A stretch of DNA of 16,827 nucleotides from Planctomycetales bacterium. Its GTDB lineage: Bacteria > Planctomycetota > SBBH01. Below the pieces are notes generated by a model. It searched no databases. It saw only the letters and a list, made by a program, of their open reading frames with translations, and was not told the origin of the DNA. Shown one piece after another: positions 1 through 8,014 of this stretch. The stretch lies in contig SBBH01000168.1 in assembly GCA_005239795.1 (NCBI GenBank), positions 1 through 16,827 on the forward strand, written 5' to 3'. Each line of letters opens with the position of its first letter. Position 1 is the first letter of the stretch. The translations under genes were made by a program, and so were the position numbers.

Positions 1-685
1 GTGCGATCTCCGGCTGTCCCGCCAAAAGCAGCATCCCCGTCCAGAAACCCGCCTTGGACATCGCGCGGACGCCGGGAGACGCCGCCAAGCCGTCCCACGC
101 CCACAAAAGGAAGGGGAGGGTCATGGCAACATTGGACATCTGTTCCAGGGAGACAAACCACCCGAACGTCCCCGAGAACATATAGGCGACGCCCCCCAAG
201 AAGGCCGCTTCCGACGAGAGATGGGGGAGACAGCGCAGGAAGATGAACATTCCGACGGCGGCGAGCCACACCCGCGCCAGCAGAAAAAAGTCCGTCCAAC
301 CGGCCGGACTCACATCCTCCAAAACCTGAAAGGGAAAAAAGGCCCGCGAGCTGTACTGGGCGTTCATGGGGCAGCCAACGCCCTGGTAAGGATTCCACAG
401 CGGGAGAAAATCGCGTAAAGCCCTCTCCCGGAAAGCTGCCCGGTAATAATCCCCGATCAGCCTGTTGTAGGGATATTCATAGTGAGCGAGGGTGGGCAAC
501 TCAAGTTGAATGCCATTGAAAACGGGCCGATGCCCCTTCTCCGCGGCGCTGTCTCCAGCCGAGATCGAGCTGAAGAAGGCCGGATGCAGTCCCCTCTGCA
601 AAATCGAAACCGGGGCGAAGGCGGCCGCGACGAAAACCGCATAAGCGGCGGCGGCCCGGCAGAGTTGGCGATCAACCCTTGGCAT
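1..685 (-). CDS. Partial polytopic membrane protein, YfhO/GT-C-like (N-terminal 228 codons)
   Basis: An open frame on the minus strand starts at ATG 685 and runs off the left edge, so only the N-terminus is present. The protein opens with a hydrophobic segment (about residues 10-30). A periplasmic-type loop follows with a 'PLWNPYQGVGCPMNAQYSS' block near residues 93-112 and FFPF just after it. Further hydrophobic stretches include LARVWLAAVGMFIF and AFLGGVAYMFSG. A WNPY...G.P block after the first membrane segment is typical of the YfhO / bacterial membrane protein family and related lipid-linked sugar transferases. This resemblance is from memory, not a search. The likely role is transfer of a sugar from a polyprenyl-phosphate donor outside the inner membrane. 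It is divergent to the reductase gene at 932. No clear Shine-Dalgarno sequence precedes the ATG, so the start is moderately certain. Confidence 0.75.
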   Translation of the reverse strand, partial: MPRVDRQLCRAAAAYAVFVAAAFAPVSILQRGLHPAFFSSISAGDSAAEKGHRPVFNGIQLELPTLAHYEYPYNRLIGDYYRAAFRERALRDFLPLWNPYQGVGCPMNAQYSSRAFFPFQVLEDVSPAGWTDFFLLARVWLAAVGMFIFLRCLPHLSSEAAFLGGVAYMFSGTFGWFVSLEQMSNVAMTLPFLLWAWDGLAASPGVRAMSKAGFWTGMLLLAGQPEIA

Positions 686-931
686 GCTTGCGAAACCTAG
701 CAACCTCTGCTTGCCAGATCAAATAAACAACAAGGTCTTTCAGGATCCGAAGCGTTCGAGGCAGCGAACTCGAAAGCTGGTGCTTCGACACAAAAGTCCT
801 GGTGCGTGGCACCAGGACTTTTCAGCTCAGCACCAGTGGTGAGCGAGGAAGTCTTGACGCCAATGGATCGGCCTCAAGACTTCCGAGTCGAACGACTGGC
901 AAGAAAAGGGCCTCCCGCATACGATCCGACG
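686..931. other. Divergent intergenic region with nested hairpins
   Basis: This is the longest gene-free stretch (246 bases), lying between two divergent genes and so expected to hold both promoters. I see no convincing -35/-10 pair. Its clear content is the perfect hairpin at 792-822. Outer arms CTGGTGCT (about 777-784) and AGCACCAG (about 828-836) could extend that hairpin around internal loops. Confidence 0.5.
792..822. repeat. Perfect 14-bp inverted repeat, 3-nt loop (REP-like or bidirectional terminator)
   Basis: The arm AAAAGTCCTGGTGC (792-805) is followed by GTG and then its exact complement GCACCAGGACTTTT (809-822). The GC-rich stem has A4 on one side and T4 on the other, so it would resemble a rho-independent terminator read in either direction. 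However, it lies between the 5' ends of two divergent genes, where a terminator has nothing obvious to stop. The alternative is an extragenic palindrome of the kind mobilised by Y1-type transposases. The structure is certain; the function is open. Confidence 0.7.
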
Positions 932-1939
932 ATGAAATTTCTCGTGACGGGAGGCACGGGATTCATCGGTCGGCGCCTCGTCGAGCGCCTTCTGGAACGG
1001 CAAGACGCCGTCGTCGCGCTCGTTCATCGAGACCCCGTGGGCCTTCCCGACAACGTCCAGATCGTCCGTGGAGACCTCCTGGACGCGGACGCCGCCGCCA
1101 AGGTATGCCAGGGATGCGACGGCGTTTTTCATCTGGCGGCCAAGATCAGCTTCCGCGCCGCGGACGCCGCCCAACTCCTGCGGGTGAACCGGGACGGAAC
1201 CGCGCGGATCCTCGACGCGGCGCGAAAAACGGGAGTCCGGCGCGTCGTCGCGGCCAGCAGCGCCACGACGATCGGGAGATCCTCTGATCCCCAAACGCCC
1301 CTCGACGAATCCTCCCAGCCGAATGAAGCTCTCCTCTCCAAGAACGCCTACCTGAAAAGTAAATGGGAAATGGAAGCGGTCTGCCGCCAGGCGGCCCGCG
1401 CAGGACAGGAGGTGGTAATCGTAAATCCCACCACCGTCTACGGAGCCGGCGACCACCGGATGAATTCGGGGACCCTGGTCCGGCAGGTGGCCACAAGCCG
1501 CTGGATGCCGGTCCCCCCCGGCGGAAGCAATGTCGTTGATGTAGACGACGTCGTGGAGGGGATGCTGGCCGCCTTCGCGCGAGGACGTCCGGGAGAACGG
1601 TACATCCTCGGCGGCCACAATTTCACGTTTCTGGCAATCTGCCGGAAGATCGCCGACGCGGTCGGGCGCCATCCCCGCTTTTTCGTCCTCCCGTTCTGGA
1701 TGCGCCTTCCCGCAGTCCTAGCGGCGTATGGGATTTCCCGCGTGACGAAAAACCAGGTCCTCACCCCTCAGAACGTCTCGGACACCTTCGCCTTCAAGTA
1801 CTTCTCCAGCGAGCGAGCCGCACGGGAACTCGGTTGGCGGGCCGCGCGCTCCTTCGAGGAGACGATCCGACACGCCTGGGCTTTCTACCGCGAGAGTGGA
1901 CTCATCCCTTCCGTGCTGGTCTCGGACCGCCGCGCGTAG
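932..1939 (+). CDS. Extended SDR NAD(P)-dependent reductase/epimerase (dihydroflavonol reductase / HpnA-like)
   Basis: A 335-residue protein with the Rossmann fingerprint TGGTGFIG at residues 6-13. It has an acidic GDLLD (47-51), FHLAA (66-70), SS at 109-110, and the catalytic pair Y140xxxK144 in YLKSK. NPTTVYG (165-171), VVDVDDVVEGM (201-211) and GERYILGG (221-228) follow, a set I associate with dihydroflavonol-4-reductase-like and hopanoid-associated HpnA-type proteins. The expected activity is NAD(P)H-dependent reduction or epimerisation of a hydroxy/keto group on a sugar or lipid intermediate in the cytoplasm. The start is ATG 932 because the Rossmann strand begins at residue 2. The frame is open further upstream, but that extension runs back into the hairpin and is not family-like. 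The last 55 bases overlap the convergent gene. Exact substrate unknown. Confidence 0.93.
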   Translation: MKFLVTGGTGFIGRRLVERLLERQDAVVALVHRDPVGLPDNVQIVRGDLLDADAAAKVCQGCDGVFHLAAKISFRAADAAQLLRVNRDGTARILDAARKTGVRRVVAASSATTIGRSSDPQTPLDESSQPNEALLSKNAYLKSKWEMEAVCRQAARAGQEVVIVNPTTVYGAGDHRMNSGTLVRQVATSRWMPVPPGGSNVVDVDDVVEGMLAAFARGRPGERYILGGHNFTFLAICRKIADAVGRHPRFFVLPFWMRLPAVLAAYGISRVTKNQVLTPQNVSDTFAFKYFSSERAARELGWRAARSFEETIRHAWAFYRESGLIPSVLVSDRRA

Positions 1940-3972
1940 ACCGCGAGGAACCCCGCCAGCCGCCGGCCGGTGTCCGAATAATGGTCGAGGATGTATTGGT
2001 GTAGAGCGGGGTAAAACTTCTTGATCGGCTCAGAGTTGTAGGAGGGTATACCCTCGGAAAACAAAACGAATTTCACGTTCTCGGTTTTGAGAGCATGGAG
2101 GAGCCGTTCCTGGTGTCGAGGGCTCGCAGAGTGGTAGTGAGGAAGATTCTCAGCGGTCAGGCCATTGTGCATGGAAAAAAGATACGGGAAGTGGTGCCCA
2201 GAGAAGACGTAGATCTTGTCCCCAGACGCAAGATGTTCTTGAAAAAAAGCCCTCATTTCCCGAAGATCCAAGGCGGCTTTTCGCGGGATCGCGAGATCCA
2301 ATTCCTCGTCCACGGGAATCATCTCTGCGGCAAGTTGGCGGTCATTCAGGACTTGAGACTCGATCCTCCCCCAGTAAACCCAGACGAAATAGAAGAGGAC
2401 GGAAAAGGCGACGGCGTATCCAATCGGCAGTCTCCCCGTCGGCTTCAAAGGGAATGTGCAAGCGAGGAGCGCCCCCAACAAGGGAGGGAGCATGGGCCAA
2501 AGGTTGTGGTCGAGGCTCCCCGCCTCGCGCAGAAGGCCCAGCGACCCAATTGCGAGGAAACACAGGTAGACGACGAGCCTCAGGGCGGGCTCCTGCGCGC
2601 CGACCATTTCCTTCCAATTGCTTAACCAAGAGATCCAAAGGCCGATCGATATCAGGATTAGAAAATAGTAGATCGAAAAGGTGTGGATCTGAGCACTGCC
2701 GATGCACGCCAGAGACACGAGGGTCGCCAACCCCGCGAGCAGGCCTTGCAAAAAGAAAGGAAGTTGCGAGGCGAACCGCCAAAGCGCCCACGTATAGGTC
2801 AGGACGAGAAACGTCCAAAAGAGAATCTGCGACATTTCGATTGGGTGGACCCTCCAAAAATACTGGGAATCTGAGAAGGTGGGAGAGACAAGCCCCATCC
2901 GCCGCATCACCTCGGACACGTTCGAGATCTCCTTGAAGTAAGCCGTTGCAATCCCCAAGTCGGTCATGTGCCAAAGGTGCAGAAACCAAAACAGAATCAC
3001 CCCCCCCCAAGGAACGAGAACACGAAGGGCATTTTGGGACAGCGCTCCGAGGCAATTGGGAATCTCAAACTTATTTTTTCGAGCGACGAAAAGAATCTTC
3101 ACTTCAAGGAACAGGATCGCCGCCGAGGAGAGCCAAAACAGGAGAAAGAGATGCGGATAGATCCCAAACCGAATCAGAAAGGCACTCAGCACCAGGGGGA
3201 CAAGGAGAAACACCATCTTGACGACCCGGGGCAAGGGCACGGCGGAAAGGGTCGAGGAGGAAGAAACACCGCTGGTTTCGGTTTGAAAGCGCGAGAGGGT
3301 CTGGACCGTCTCGAGAACGTAGAGGGTCATGAAGACAGAAGCCAATCCCAAAAGAGAAAGTTCATACTTGATCCCGAAGGCGATCCCTTGGACGCCCCCG
3401 ATCCACCAGAGGAGCGAATTTTTTCCGCTTTGTGTGTACCTCAACAAAAGGAGCATCGAACAGGAAGCCAGCATGAAAGTGTGGAACCCCGCCTGCCCGC
3501 GGTTCATGAAGTTGACATGCCCTGAAAACGGGATGAAGGCGAGCGCCAAAAAGAGCGCCAGGATCGGCCGGCGCAGTTCCGTCTGAATGATACGGAATAG
3601 GATCAGACCCCAGAATCCCGAGAGGATCGCGAGGACTTTCCGGACGGTGGACAGATGTTCGCCGAAAACCTCCATCCCCACCGCGCACAGGTAATAGGGG
3701 AGGGGGCCCCACAAGTTTTGAGTGACGGTTTCAGAGTGGATATGGAATCGATGGATCGCCTTTGCGATGACATGAATGCCGACGGTATTAAAGAAATGTT
3801 CTTCGCCGTCCAGAGTGGGGTCATAGGTCGTCCAGAAAGCGTGCTCGTACCCCCAGAACACCAGGAACGCCGCAAGAGCGCAAAGGACCACAGGAAGCAA
3901 GGGCTTGGAAAGGTGCTTCAAGACGATCGCGCGATGATACGCCAAAAGGAGTGACCGGAACATGCCGATCAT
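1885..3972 (-). CDS. Polytopic membrane protein, putative GT-C (family 39-like) glycosyltransferase
   Basis: A 695-residue protein with many hydrophobic segments. The first (about residues 24-42) is followed by an acidic loop, YDPTLDGEEHFF (50-61), where GT-C enzymes place catalytic or metal-binding acidic residues. More membrane spans run to about residue 545. A soluble C-terminal region follows, including GDKIYVFSGHHFPYLFS and VKFVLFSEGIPSY. This architecture suits a lipid-linked-sugar transferase of the PMT/ArnT type acting on the outer face of the inner membrane. Family assignment is by architecture only; an O-antigen polymerase-like protein is a weaker alternative. It starts at ATG 3972, and a second in-frame ATG at 3963 is possible. 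It is divergent to the radical SAM run, with a 53-base gap, and overlaps the reductase gene by 55 bases at the 3' ends. By eye its G+C is somewhat lower than that of its neighbours. Confidence 0.85.
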   Translation of the reverse strand: MIGMFRSLLLAYHRAIVLKHLSKPLLPVVLCALAAFLVFWGYEHAFWTTYDPTLDGEEHFFNTVGIHVIAKAIHRFHIHSETVTQNLWGPLPYYLCAVGMEVFGEHLSTVRKVLAILSGFWGLILFRIIQTELRRPILALFLALAFIPFSGHVNFMNRGQAGFHTFMLASCSMLLLLRYTQSGKNSLLWWIGGVQGIAFGIKYELSLLGLASVFMTLYVLETVQTLSRFQTETSGVSSSSTLSAVPLPRVVKMVFLLVPLVLSAFLIRFGIYPHLFLLFWLSSAAILFLEVKILFVARKNKFEIPNCLGALSQNALRVLVPWGGVILFWFLHLWHMTDLGIATAYFKEISNVSEVMRRMGLVSPTFSDSQYFWRVHPIEMSQILFWTFLVLTYTWALWRFASQLPFFLQGLLAGLATLVSLACIGSAQIHTFSIYYFLILISIGLWISWLSNWKEMVGAQEPALRLVVYLCFLAIGSLGLLREAGSLDHNLWPMLPPLLGALLACTFPLKPTGRLPIGYAVAFSVLFYFVWVYWGRIESQVLNDRQLAAEMIPVDEELDLAIPRKAALDLREMRAFFQEHLASGDKIYVFSGHHFPYLFSMHNGLTAENLPHYHSASPRHQERLLHALKTENVKFVLFSEGIPSYNSEPIKKFYPALHQYILDHYSDTGRRLAGFLAVYARRSETSTEGMSPLSR

Positions 3973-4025
3973 CTTATTAGGAAGGTTGATCCCGCCCTCT
4001 GGACGGGGTAGATTCCTCTTGGATC

Positions 4026-5417
4026 ATGCGGACACTCCTTTTATCCCCCCCCTATCTCGCTGACTACATGCGCAATGCCCGGTGCGACTTCGTGTCGCTC
4101 TCGGCCAGCCAGTGGTACCCCATCTGGTTAGGATACGCAGGATCGTGGCTTGAGCATTGCGGCCACGAGGTGAAGCTGGTCGACGCCCCCTCAATGCATC
4201 TCGACCACGCCGCCACGGAACGTCTGATCACCGACTGGCGGCCGGATCTCCTGGTGGTCTATGCGGGCCAGAAAAGCCGCACCAACGACATCGAATTCGG
4301 GGATCGCCTCACCGAGAAGCTGGGCTGCAAGAGCGTCCTGGTCGGCCCCTATTTCTCCACCGATCCGCTTGGGTTCATGCGGGAGGCCCGGGCGATCCCC
4401 TACGGGATCGAGAGCGAAATGGATCACCCCCTCGCGGAGCTCGCCTCCGGGAAGCCCCCGCAGGAGATCAAAAACCTGCTCTATCGCGACGGCCCCAAGA
4501 TCGTCCGAAACGAGCTTCGACCTTACCTCACCGGCGAGCAGTTGGACCAGATCCCGTTCGTGAGCCGCTTCTTCAAGAGCCATCTCAACCTCTACGATTA
4601 CAAGACCATTTCGGAGTTCTACCCCTTCGTCGACATCATGAGCGGACGCGGCTGCAAGTGGGGGCAATGCACCTTCTGCCTGTGGGTGCACACCTTTGTC
4701 AAGGGGCACACCTACAACCTGCGGAGCGTCGAGAATGTCCTCGACGAGTTCGCCACTATCGAGAAAGAACTGCCGGAAGTGCGCTCGATCATGATCCAGG
4801 ACGACATGCTGACAGACAGCCGCGCCGCCGAACTGTCCAAAGGAATCGAGAAGCGCGGGATCTGCATTCCATGGTCCTGCTACGCGCGCAGCAACCTGTC
4901 CTATGAAACCATGGTCTTGATGAAAAAGGCCCACTGCCGCGTCCTGCACGTGGGATACGAATCGGGCGATCCTGAGATCCTGGACAACATCAAGAAGGGG
5001 GTCTCGATCGAGGTGATGACCGAGTTCACCCACAACGCCCACAGGGCGGGACTCCGGATCCACGGCGACTTCGCCATCGGCTACCTGGGGGAGACGGCCG
5101 AGAGCGTTCAGAAGACGATCCGGTGGGCCAAGGAGCTCAATCCCCATACGGCCCAGTTCCAGCTGGCCAATCCCCTCGTGGGAACCCCCTTCCATGCCGC
5201 GCTCAAGGAGAAAGGGTGGCTGAGCGAGAATGGGGATCCCAACTATCCGCACATGTCCGCCGACGAGATCCGCAGCCATGCCAAGGCGGCCTATCGAGCC
5301 TTCTATCTGAGCCCGCAGTACTTCGCCAAATGCGTCCGGCATCCTTATGAACATTTCTTCGGAAGGCTCAAAAGCATCTCTGTGGCGGTCCCGGCCATGT
5401 TCTGGAAACGGTGGTAG
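4026..5417 (+). CDS. B12-binding-type radical SAM enzyme, HpnJ-like
   Basis: A 463-residue protein. Residues 1-130 resemble the cobalamin-binding region of this class: LLLSPPY at the N-terminus, WYPIWLGYAG (30-39), LVDAPS (51-56), then LVVYAG. The radical SAM core follows, with cysteines C210, C215 and C218 in GRGCKWGQCTFCLW. The first spacing is four residues rather than the usual three. Further landmarks are SIMIQDDML, HVGYESGDPEILDNIKKG, GDFAIGYLGET and NPLVGTP. The WYP..L, VDAP, CTFCLW and GHTY blocks recall HpnJ, a hopanoid-associated B12 radical SAM protein, but this is by recall, so I give no symbol. Such enzymes methylate or rearrange unactivated carbons using a 4Fe-4S cluster, SAM and often cobalamin. 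First gene of the five-gene run; the next gene starts 8 bases after its stop. Confidence 0.93.
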   Translation: MRTLLLSPPYLADYMRNARCDFVSLSASQWYPIWLGYAGSWLEHCGHEVKLVDAPSMHLDHAATERLITDWRPDLLVVYAGQKSRTNDIEFGDRLTEKLGCKSVLVGPYFSTDPLGFMREARAIPYGIESEMDHPLAELASGKPPQEIKNLLYRDGPKIVRNELRPYLTGEQLDQIPFVSRFFKSHLNLYDYKTISEFYPFVDIMSGRGCKWGQCTFCLWVHTFVKGHTYNLRSVENVLDEFATIEKELPEVRSIMIQDDMLTDSRAAELSKGIEKRGICIPWSCYARSNLSYETMVLMKKAHCRVLHVGYESGDPEILDNIKKGVSIEVMTEFTHNAHRAGLRIHGDFAIGYLGETAESVQKTIRWAKELNPHTAQFQLANPLVGTPFHAALKEKGWLSENGDPNYPHMSADEIRSHAKAAYRAFYLSPQYFAKCVRHPYEHFFGRLKSISVAVPAMFWKRW

Positions 5418-5423
5418 GAGAGG
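5416..5423 (+). promoter_or_regulatory. Ribosome binding site deciding the start at 5426
   Basis: AGGAGAGG precedes ATG 5426 (AGGAG at 5416-5420 with a 5-base spacer). It favours that ATG over the in-frame GTG at 5411, which would overlap the upstream stop codon and lacks such a site. Confidence 0.8.
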
Positions 5424-5425
5424 AC

Positions 5426-6892
5426 ATGGTGCAAGCGACCCGAAAAACCGGCGAAGTCCTTCTGCTCGAGACACCATTTTTCTCAAGAACCGCCAGCGAC
5501 GAAATCCGGGCCTACGTGCAGTCCAAATACAATCTCGCGCTCCTGGCGCTGGGGTCGTATCTCCGAGCCAACAGCGACTTCTCGGTCCGGCTGATCAACA
5601 TGGTGAAGGACCAGCTGAGCGAGGACGCGTTGATCGAGACGCTTCGGGAAAATCCGCCCGCCGTGGTGGGGATCCCCCTCTATTCGTACAACCTCGGATT
5701 GACCTATAAAATCATCACGCGGATCAAACGGGAGTTTCCTCAAACGCATATCTGCATCGGGGGCCCCCACACCTCCATCTTTCCGGAGGAGACGCTTCGG
5801 CTCCCCCATGTCGACTCAATGGTCCTGGGGGACGGGGAGATCCCTTTCCTGGAAGTCTGCCGGCAGGTGATCGAAAGAGGGCGCCTGGATCCCCAAGCCC
5901 TCCCCCCCGGGACGTGCACCAAGGAAAGCCAGGCCGACGGCCGCCCCTTGCCCGCGGCCTACGCTGTCAAGGACCTGGACGCCCTCCCGCTGCCGGACCT
6001 TTCGCTTCTGGGGGATCACACGCGCTATCGGGACTTCCTCTCGAACAAGATCATGGCGATCCTCACCACGTCGCGCGGGTGCCCCTTCGTCTGCCAGTAC
6101 TGTTGGTCCGAGAAGTCCAAATACCGCAGTTTTTCCATCGAGCGGATGATCGACATCATGCGCCATTACAAGGAGAGCGGCGTCGAGTACATCGAGTTCT
6201 GGGACGAGACCTTCAACCCCACGAAGAAGCGGCTGAACGATTTCGCGGACGCCCTGCTGGCGGCGGATCTCAATCTCACCTGGTCCATCCGGGGTGCGGT
6301 GGTCCAACACGTGCCCTTGGAGACCATGATCAAGCTCAAAAAAACGGGTCTGCGGATCATGCAGTTCGGGGTCGAGACCGGCAACGATCGGCTCCTGAAA
6401 TACCTGAACAAGCGGATCGATCTCGAAAAGATCCAGAATGCGATCGACACCTGCCGGCAGGCCGGCGTCCGATCGGTCGCCAACATGATGATCAACATCC
6501 CCGGCGAAACGCGCCAGGAGCTCTTGGCGGATTTCGACATGCTCGCGCGGATCCGGCCGACCTACTTGAGCGTCAGCGTCTACAATTGGGCCCCCGGCAC
6601 GACCCACTACGAGAACGCGATCAAGGAGGGGGTCCTCCCCACGGACTTCTGGCGCCAGCACGCCGCCAATCCGGTGGAGGAAGAGGACCCGGTCGTCCAT
6701 CCCGTGACGGAGGTCCCCGTCGAGGAGATCTACAAGCTGAGGGACCGCTTTGTGTCCCGGTACTATTTCAACCCGAGGTACGTCTTCCAATACGCGCGGA
6801 TGCTCGATTTCTCCGAGGCCAAGCGGGCGGTCGAGATCGCCCTCCTCATGGCGAAATCGCGCCTCTTGTCCGTAAAGCCGACGTTCCAGTAA
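5426..6892 (+). CDS. B12-binding-domain radical SAM enzyme
   Basis: A 488-residue protein with the standard two-part layout. The N-terminal cobalamin-type Rossmann region (about residues 10-160) carries VVGIPLYSYN (80-89), ICIGGPHTSIFPEE (109-122) and VLGDGEIPF (133-141). The radical SAM domain has the canonical CX3CX2C at C219, C223 and C226 (SRGCPFVCQYCW). It continues with EFWDETFNPTKKR, MQFGVETGNDRLLKYLNK and MINIPGETRQE. The family includes BchE-like cyclases and many class B radical SAM methyltransferases, so C-methylation or a radical rearrangement of a lipid-like or natural-product substrate is the general expectation. The cobalamin-binding DxHxxG motif is not evident, as in many members of this class. 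Start chosen from the strong AGGAG site. Sixty-nine bases separate it from the next gene, the largest gap in the run. Confidence 0.94.
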   Translation: MVQATRKTGEVLLLETPFFSRTASDEIRAYVQSKYNLALLALGSYLRANSDFSVRLINMVKDQLSEDALIETLRENPPAVVGIPLYSYNLGLTYKIITRIKREFPQTHICIGGPHTSIFPEETLRLPHVDSMVLGDGEIPFLEVCRQVIERGRLDPQALPPGTCTKESQADGRPLPAAYAVKDLDALPLPDLSLLGDHTRYRDFLSNKIMAILTTSRGCPFVCQYCWSEKSKYRSFSIERMIDIMRHYKESGVEYIEFWDETFNPTKKRLNDFADALLAADLNLTWSIRGAVVQHVPLETMIKLKKTGLRIMQFGVETGNDRLLKYLNKRIDLEKIQNAIDTCRQAGVRSVANMMINIPGETRQELLADFDMLARIRPTYLSVSVYNWAPGTTHYENAIKEGVLPTDFWRQHAANPVEEEDPVVHPVTEVPVEEIYKLRDRFVSRYYFNPRYVFQYARMLDFSEAKRAVEIALLMAKSRLLSVKPTFQ

Positions 6893-6948
6893 GGACCGAC
6901 GGTTTCCTCATGAGACATAATGATATGCTCTGGATGAGCGAGATTGGG

Positions 6949-6953
6949 AAGGA
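6949..6953 (+). promoter_or_regulatory. Ribosome binding site for the gene at 6962
   Basis: AAGGA followed by an 8-base spacer precedes ATG 6962. It supports that start over the in-frame TTG at 6944, which would place this site inside the coding region. Confidence 0.7.
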
Positions 6954-6961
6954 CTGAACGC

Positions 6962-8014
6962 ATGTCACAGTTAAACCCTTACAAATACGCTTACTTCATG
7001 TTAAGGAACCGGTTTCTGGGCACACGGACGCCCTTCCGCGTCCAGATCAACCTACTCAATACTTGCAACTACCACTGCACTTACTGCTATGCGGACTATC
7101 CCGAGCGGCCGGGGAAGGAACTCCCCACCGACAAGATTTTCTTCATCCTCGACGAGGCAAAAAAGGCGGGCGCGATGCAGATCGGCCTGGTCGGCGGGGA
7201 GCCGCTCCTTCGGAAGGATTTCGATGAGATCGTGGATCGAATCCATGAGAAGTGCATGTTGGCTTCCGTCACAACAAACGCGACGTTCGCCCGAAAAAAG
7301 ATCGACGTGATGCGAAAAATGGACTGGATCGTGGTGAGCCTGGACGGAGATGAGGCGGCGAACGACCCCGGCCGCGGCGAAGGGACCTTCAAGCGAACGA
7401 TGGATGGCGTTGAGGCTCTGCGGGAAGCCGGAATCCCGGTGAACTTCAGCACAGTCCTCACGAAACATTCGATCCACTGCATCGACTTCATGATGGATCT
7501 CGCTAAACGTTGTGGGGGGACCGTCGATTTCACCACACTCACGAGCCAGGAGCGGGAGGGCCACGCTGCCGACCGCTCCCTCTGGCCGAGCCGCGAGGAG
7601 ATCGACACGGCCCTTCGAAAGATCATCGATCTCAAGAAACGCGGCGAGCCGATCGGATTTTCTGCGGCCGCCTATGAGAAAACCCTCCAGTGGCCTGATT
7701 TCGCGATTGAGATGTACCAGGGGAAAGGGAACAACCCAGACTTCAACGACGTCCACTGTCGTGCAGGCAGGGACTACATGATCGTCGACACGAACGGGGA
7801 TCTATACCCTTGTCCCCAGCAGCTTGGACTGATCAAGCACGGCAACATCTTCGCCGACGGCTTCCAGAAGGCCTGGGACATCGCCGCGGGACACGACTGC
7901 CACATCTGCCCGCAAACCTGCACCACGGACTACAGCATGTTCTACGGGCTCAAACCGAGCGTTGTCTGGAACCAGTACAAGAACAGTCGAAAGCACAGCA
8001 ATGGCGCTCGCTGA
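6962..8014 (+). CDS. Radical SAM enzyme with SPASM-like C-terminal cysteine region
   Basis: A 350-residue protein. The radical SAM motif CX3CX2C sits near the N-terminus at C35, C39 and C42 (NTCNYHCTYCY). The SAM-contacting GGEPLLRKD is at 78-86 and VSLDGDEAAND follows (125-134). The C-terminus carries C266, a VDTNGDLYPCP strand (C284), and C313, C316 and C320 (CHICPQTC). This is the usual order of a SPASM or twitch domain holding auxiliary Fe-S clusters. Many SPASM enzymes modify peptides, but others act on small molecules or lipids, and no precursor peptide was found nearby. It is clearly paralogous to the enzyme at 13535, sharing GGEPLLRKD, SLDGDEEAN-type, DTxGxxYPC and FQxAWD blocks. Its last 14 bases overlap the next gene, indicating coupled expression. 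Confidence 0.94.
   Translation: MSQLNPYKYAYFMLRNRFLGTRTPFRVQINLLNTCNYHCTYCYADYPERPGKELPTDKIFFILDEAKKAGAMQIGLVGGEPLLRKDFDEIVDRIHEKCMLASVTTNATFARKKIDVMRKMDWIVVSLDGDEAANDPGRGEGTFKRTMDGVEALREAGIPVNFSTVLTKHSIHCIDFMMDLAKRCGGTVDFTTLTSQEREGHAADRSLWPSREEIDTALRKIIDLKKRGEPIGFSAAAYEKTLQWPDFAIEMYQGKGNNPDFNDVHCRAGRDYMIVDTNGDLYPCPQQLGLIKHGNIFADGFQKAWDIAAGHDCHICPQTCTTDYSMFYGLKPSVVWNQYKNSRKHSNGAR

Noticed and set aside
792..822. Palindrome as an ordinary transcription terminator
   Set aside because: Both neighbouring genes start, rather than end, on either side of it. I list it as a repeat with terminator-like form instead.
806..931. 42-residue N-terminal extension of the reductase beginning inside the palindrome
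   Set aside because: The Rossmann strand begins right after ATG 932. The extension includes palindrome sequence, and such proteins normally start at the MKxLVTG strand.
4191..5486. 431-codon minus-strand open frame opposite the radical SAM gene at 4026, and similar ones at 5816-6790 and 827-1672
   Set aside because: All mirror real genes on the plus strand and show low-complexity GC-rich translations without motifs.
6893..6961. Promoter in the 69-base gap with CATAAT (6916-6921) as a -10 box
   Set aside because: No -35-like hexamer lies at the right distance. The gap is AT-richer than its surroundings, but one six-base match is not enough.
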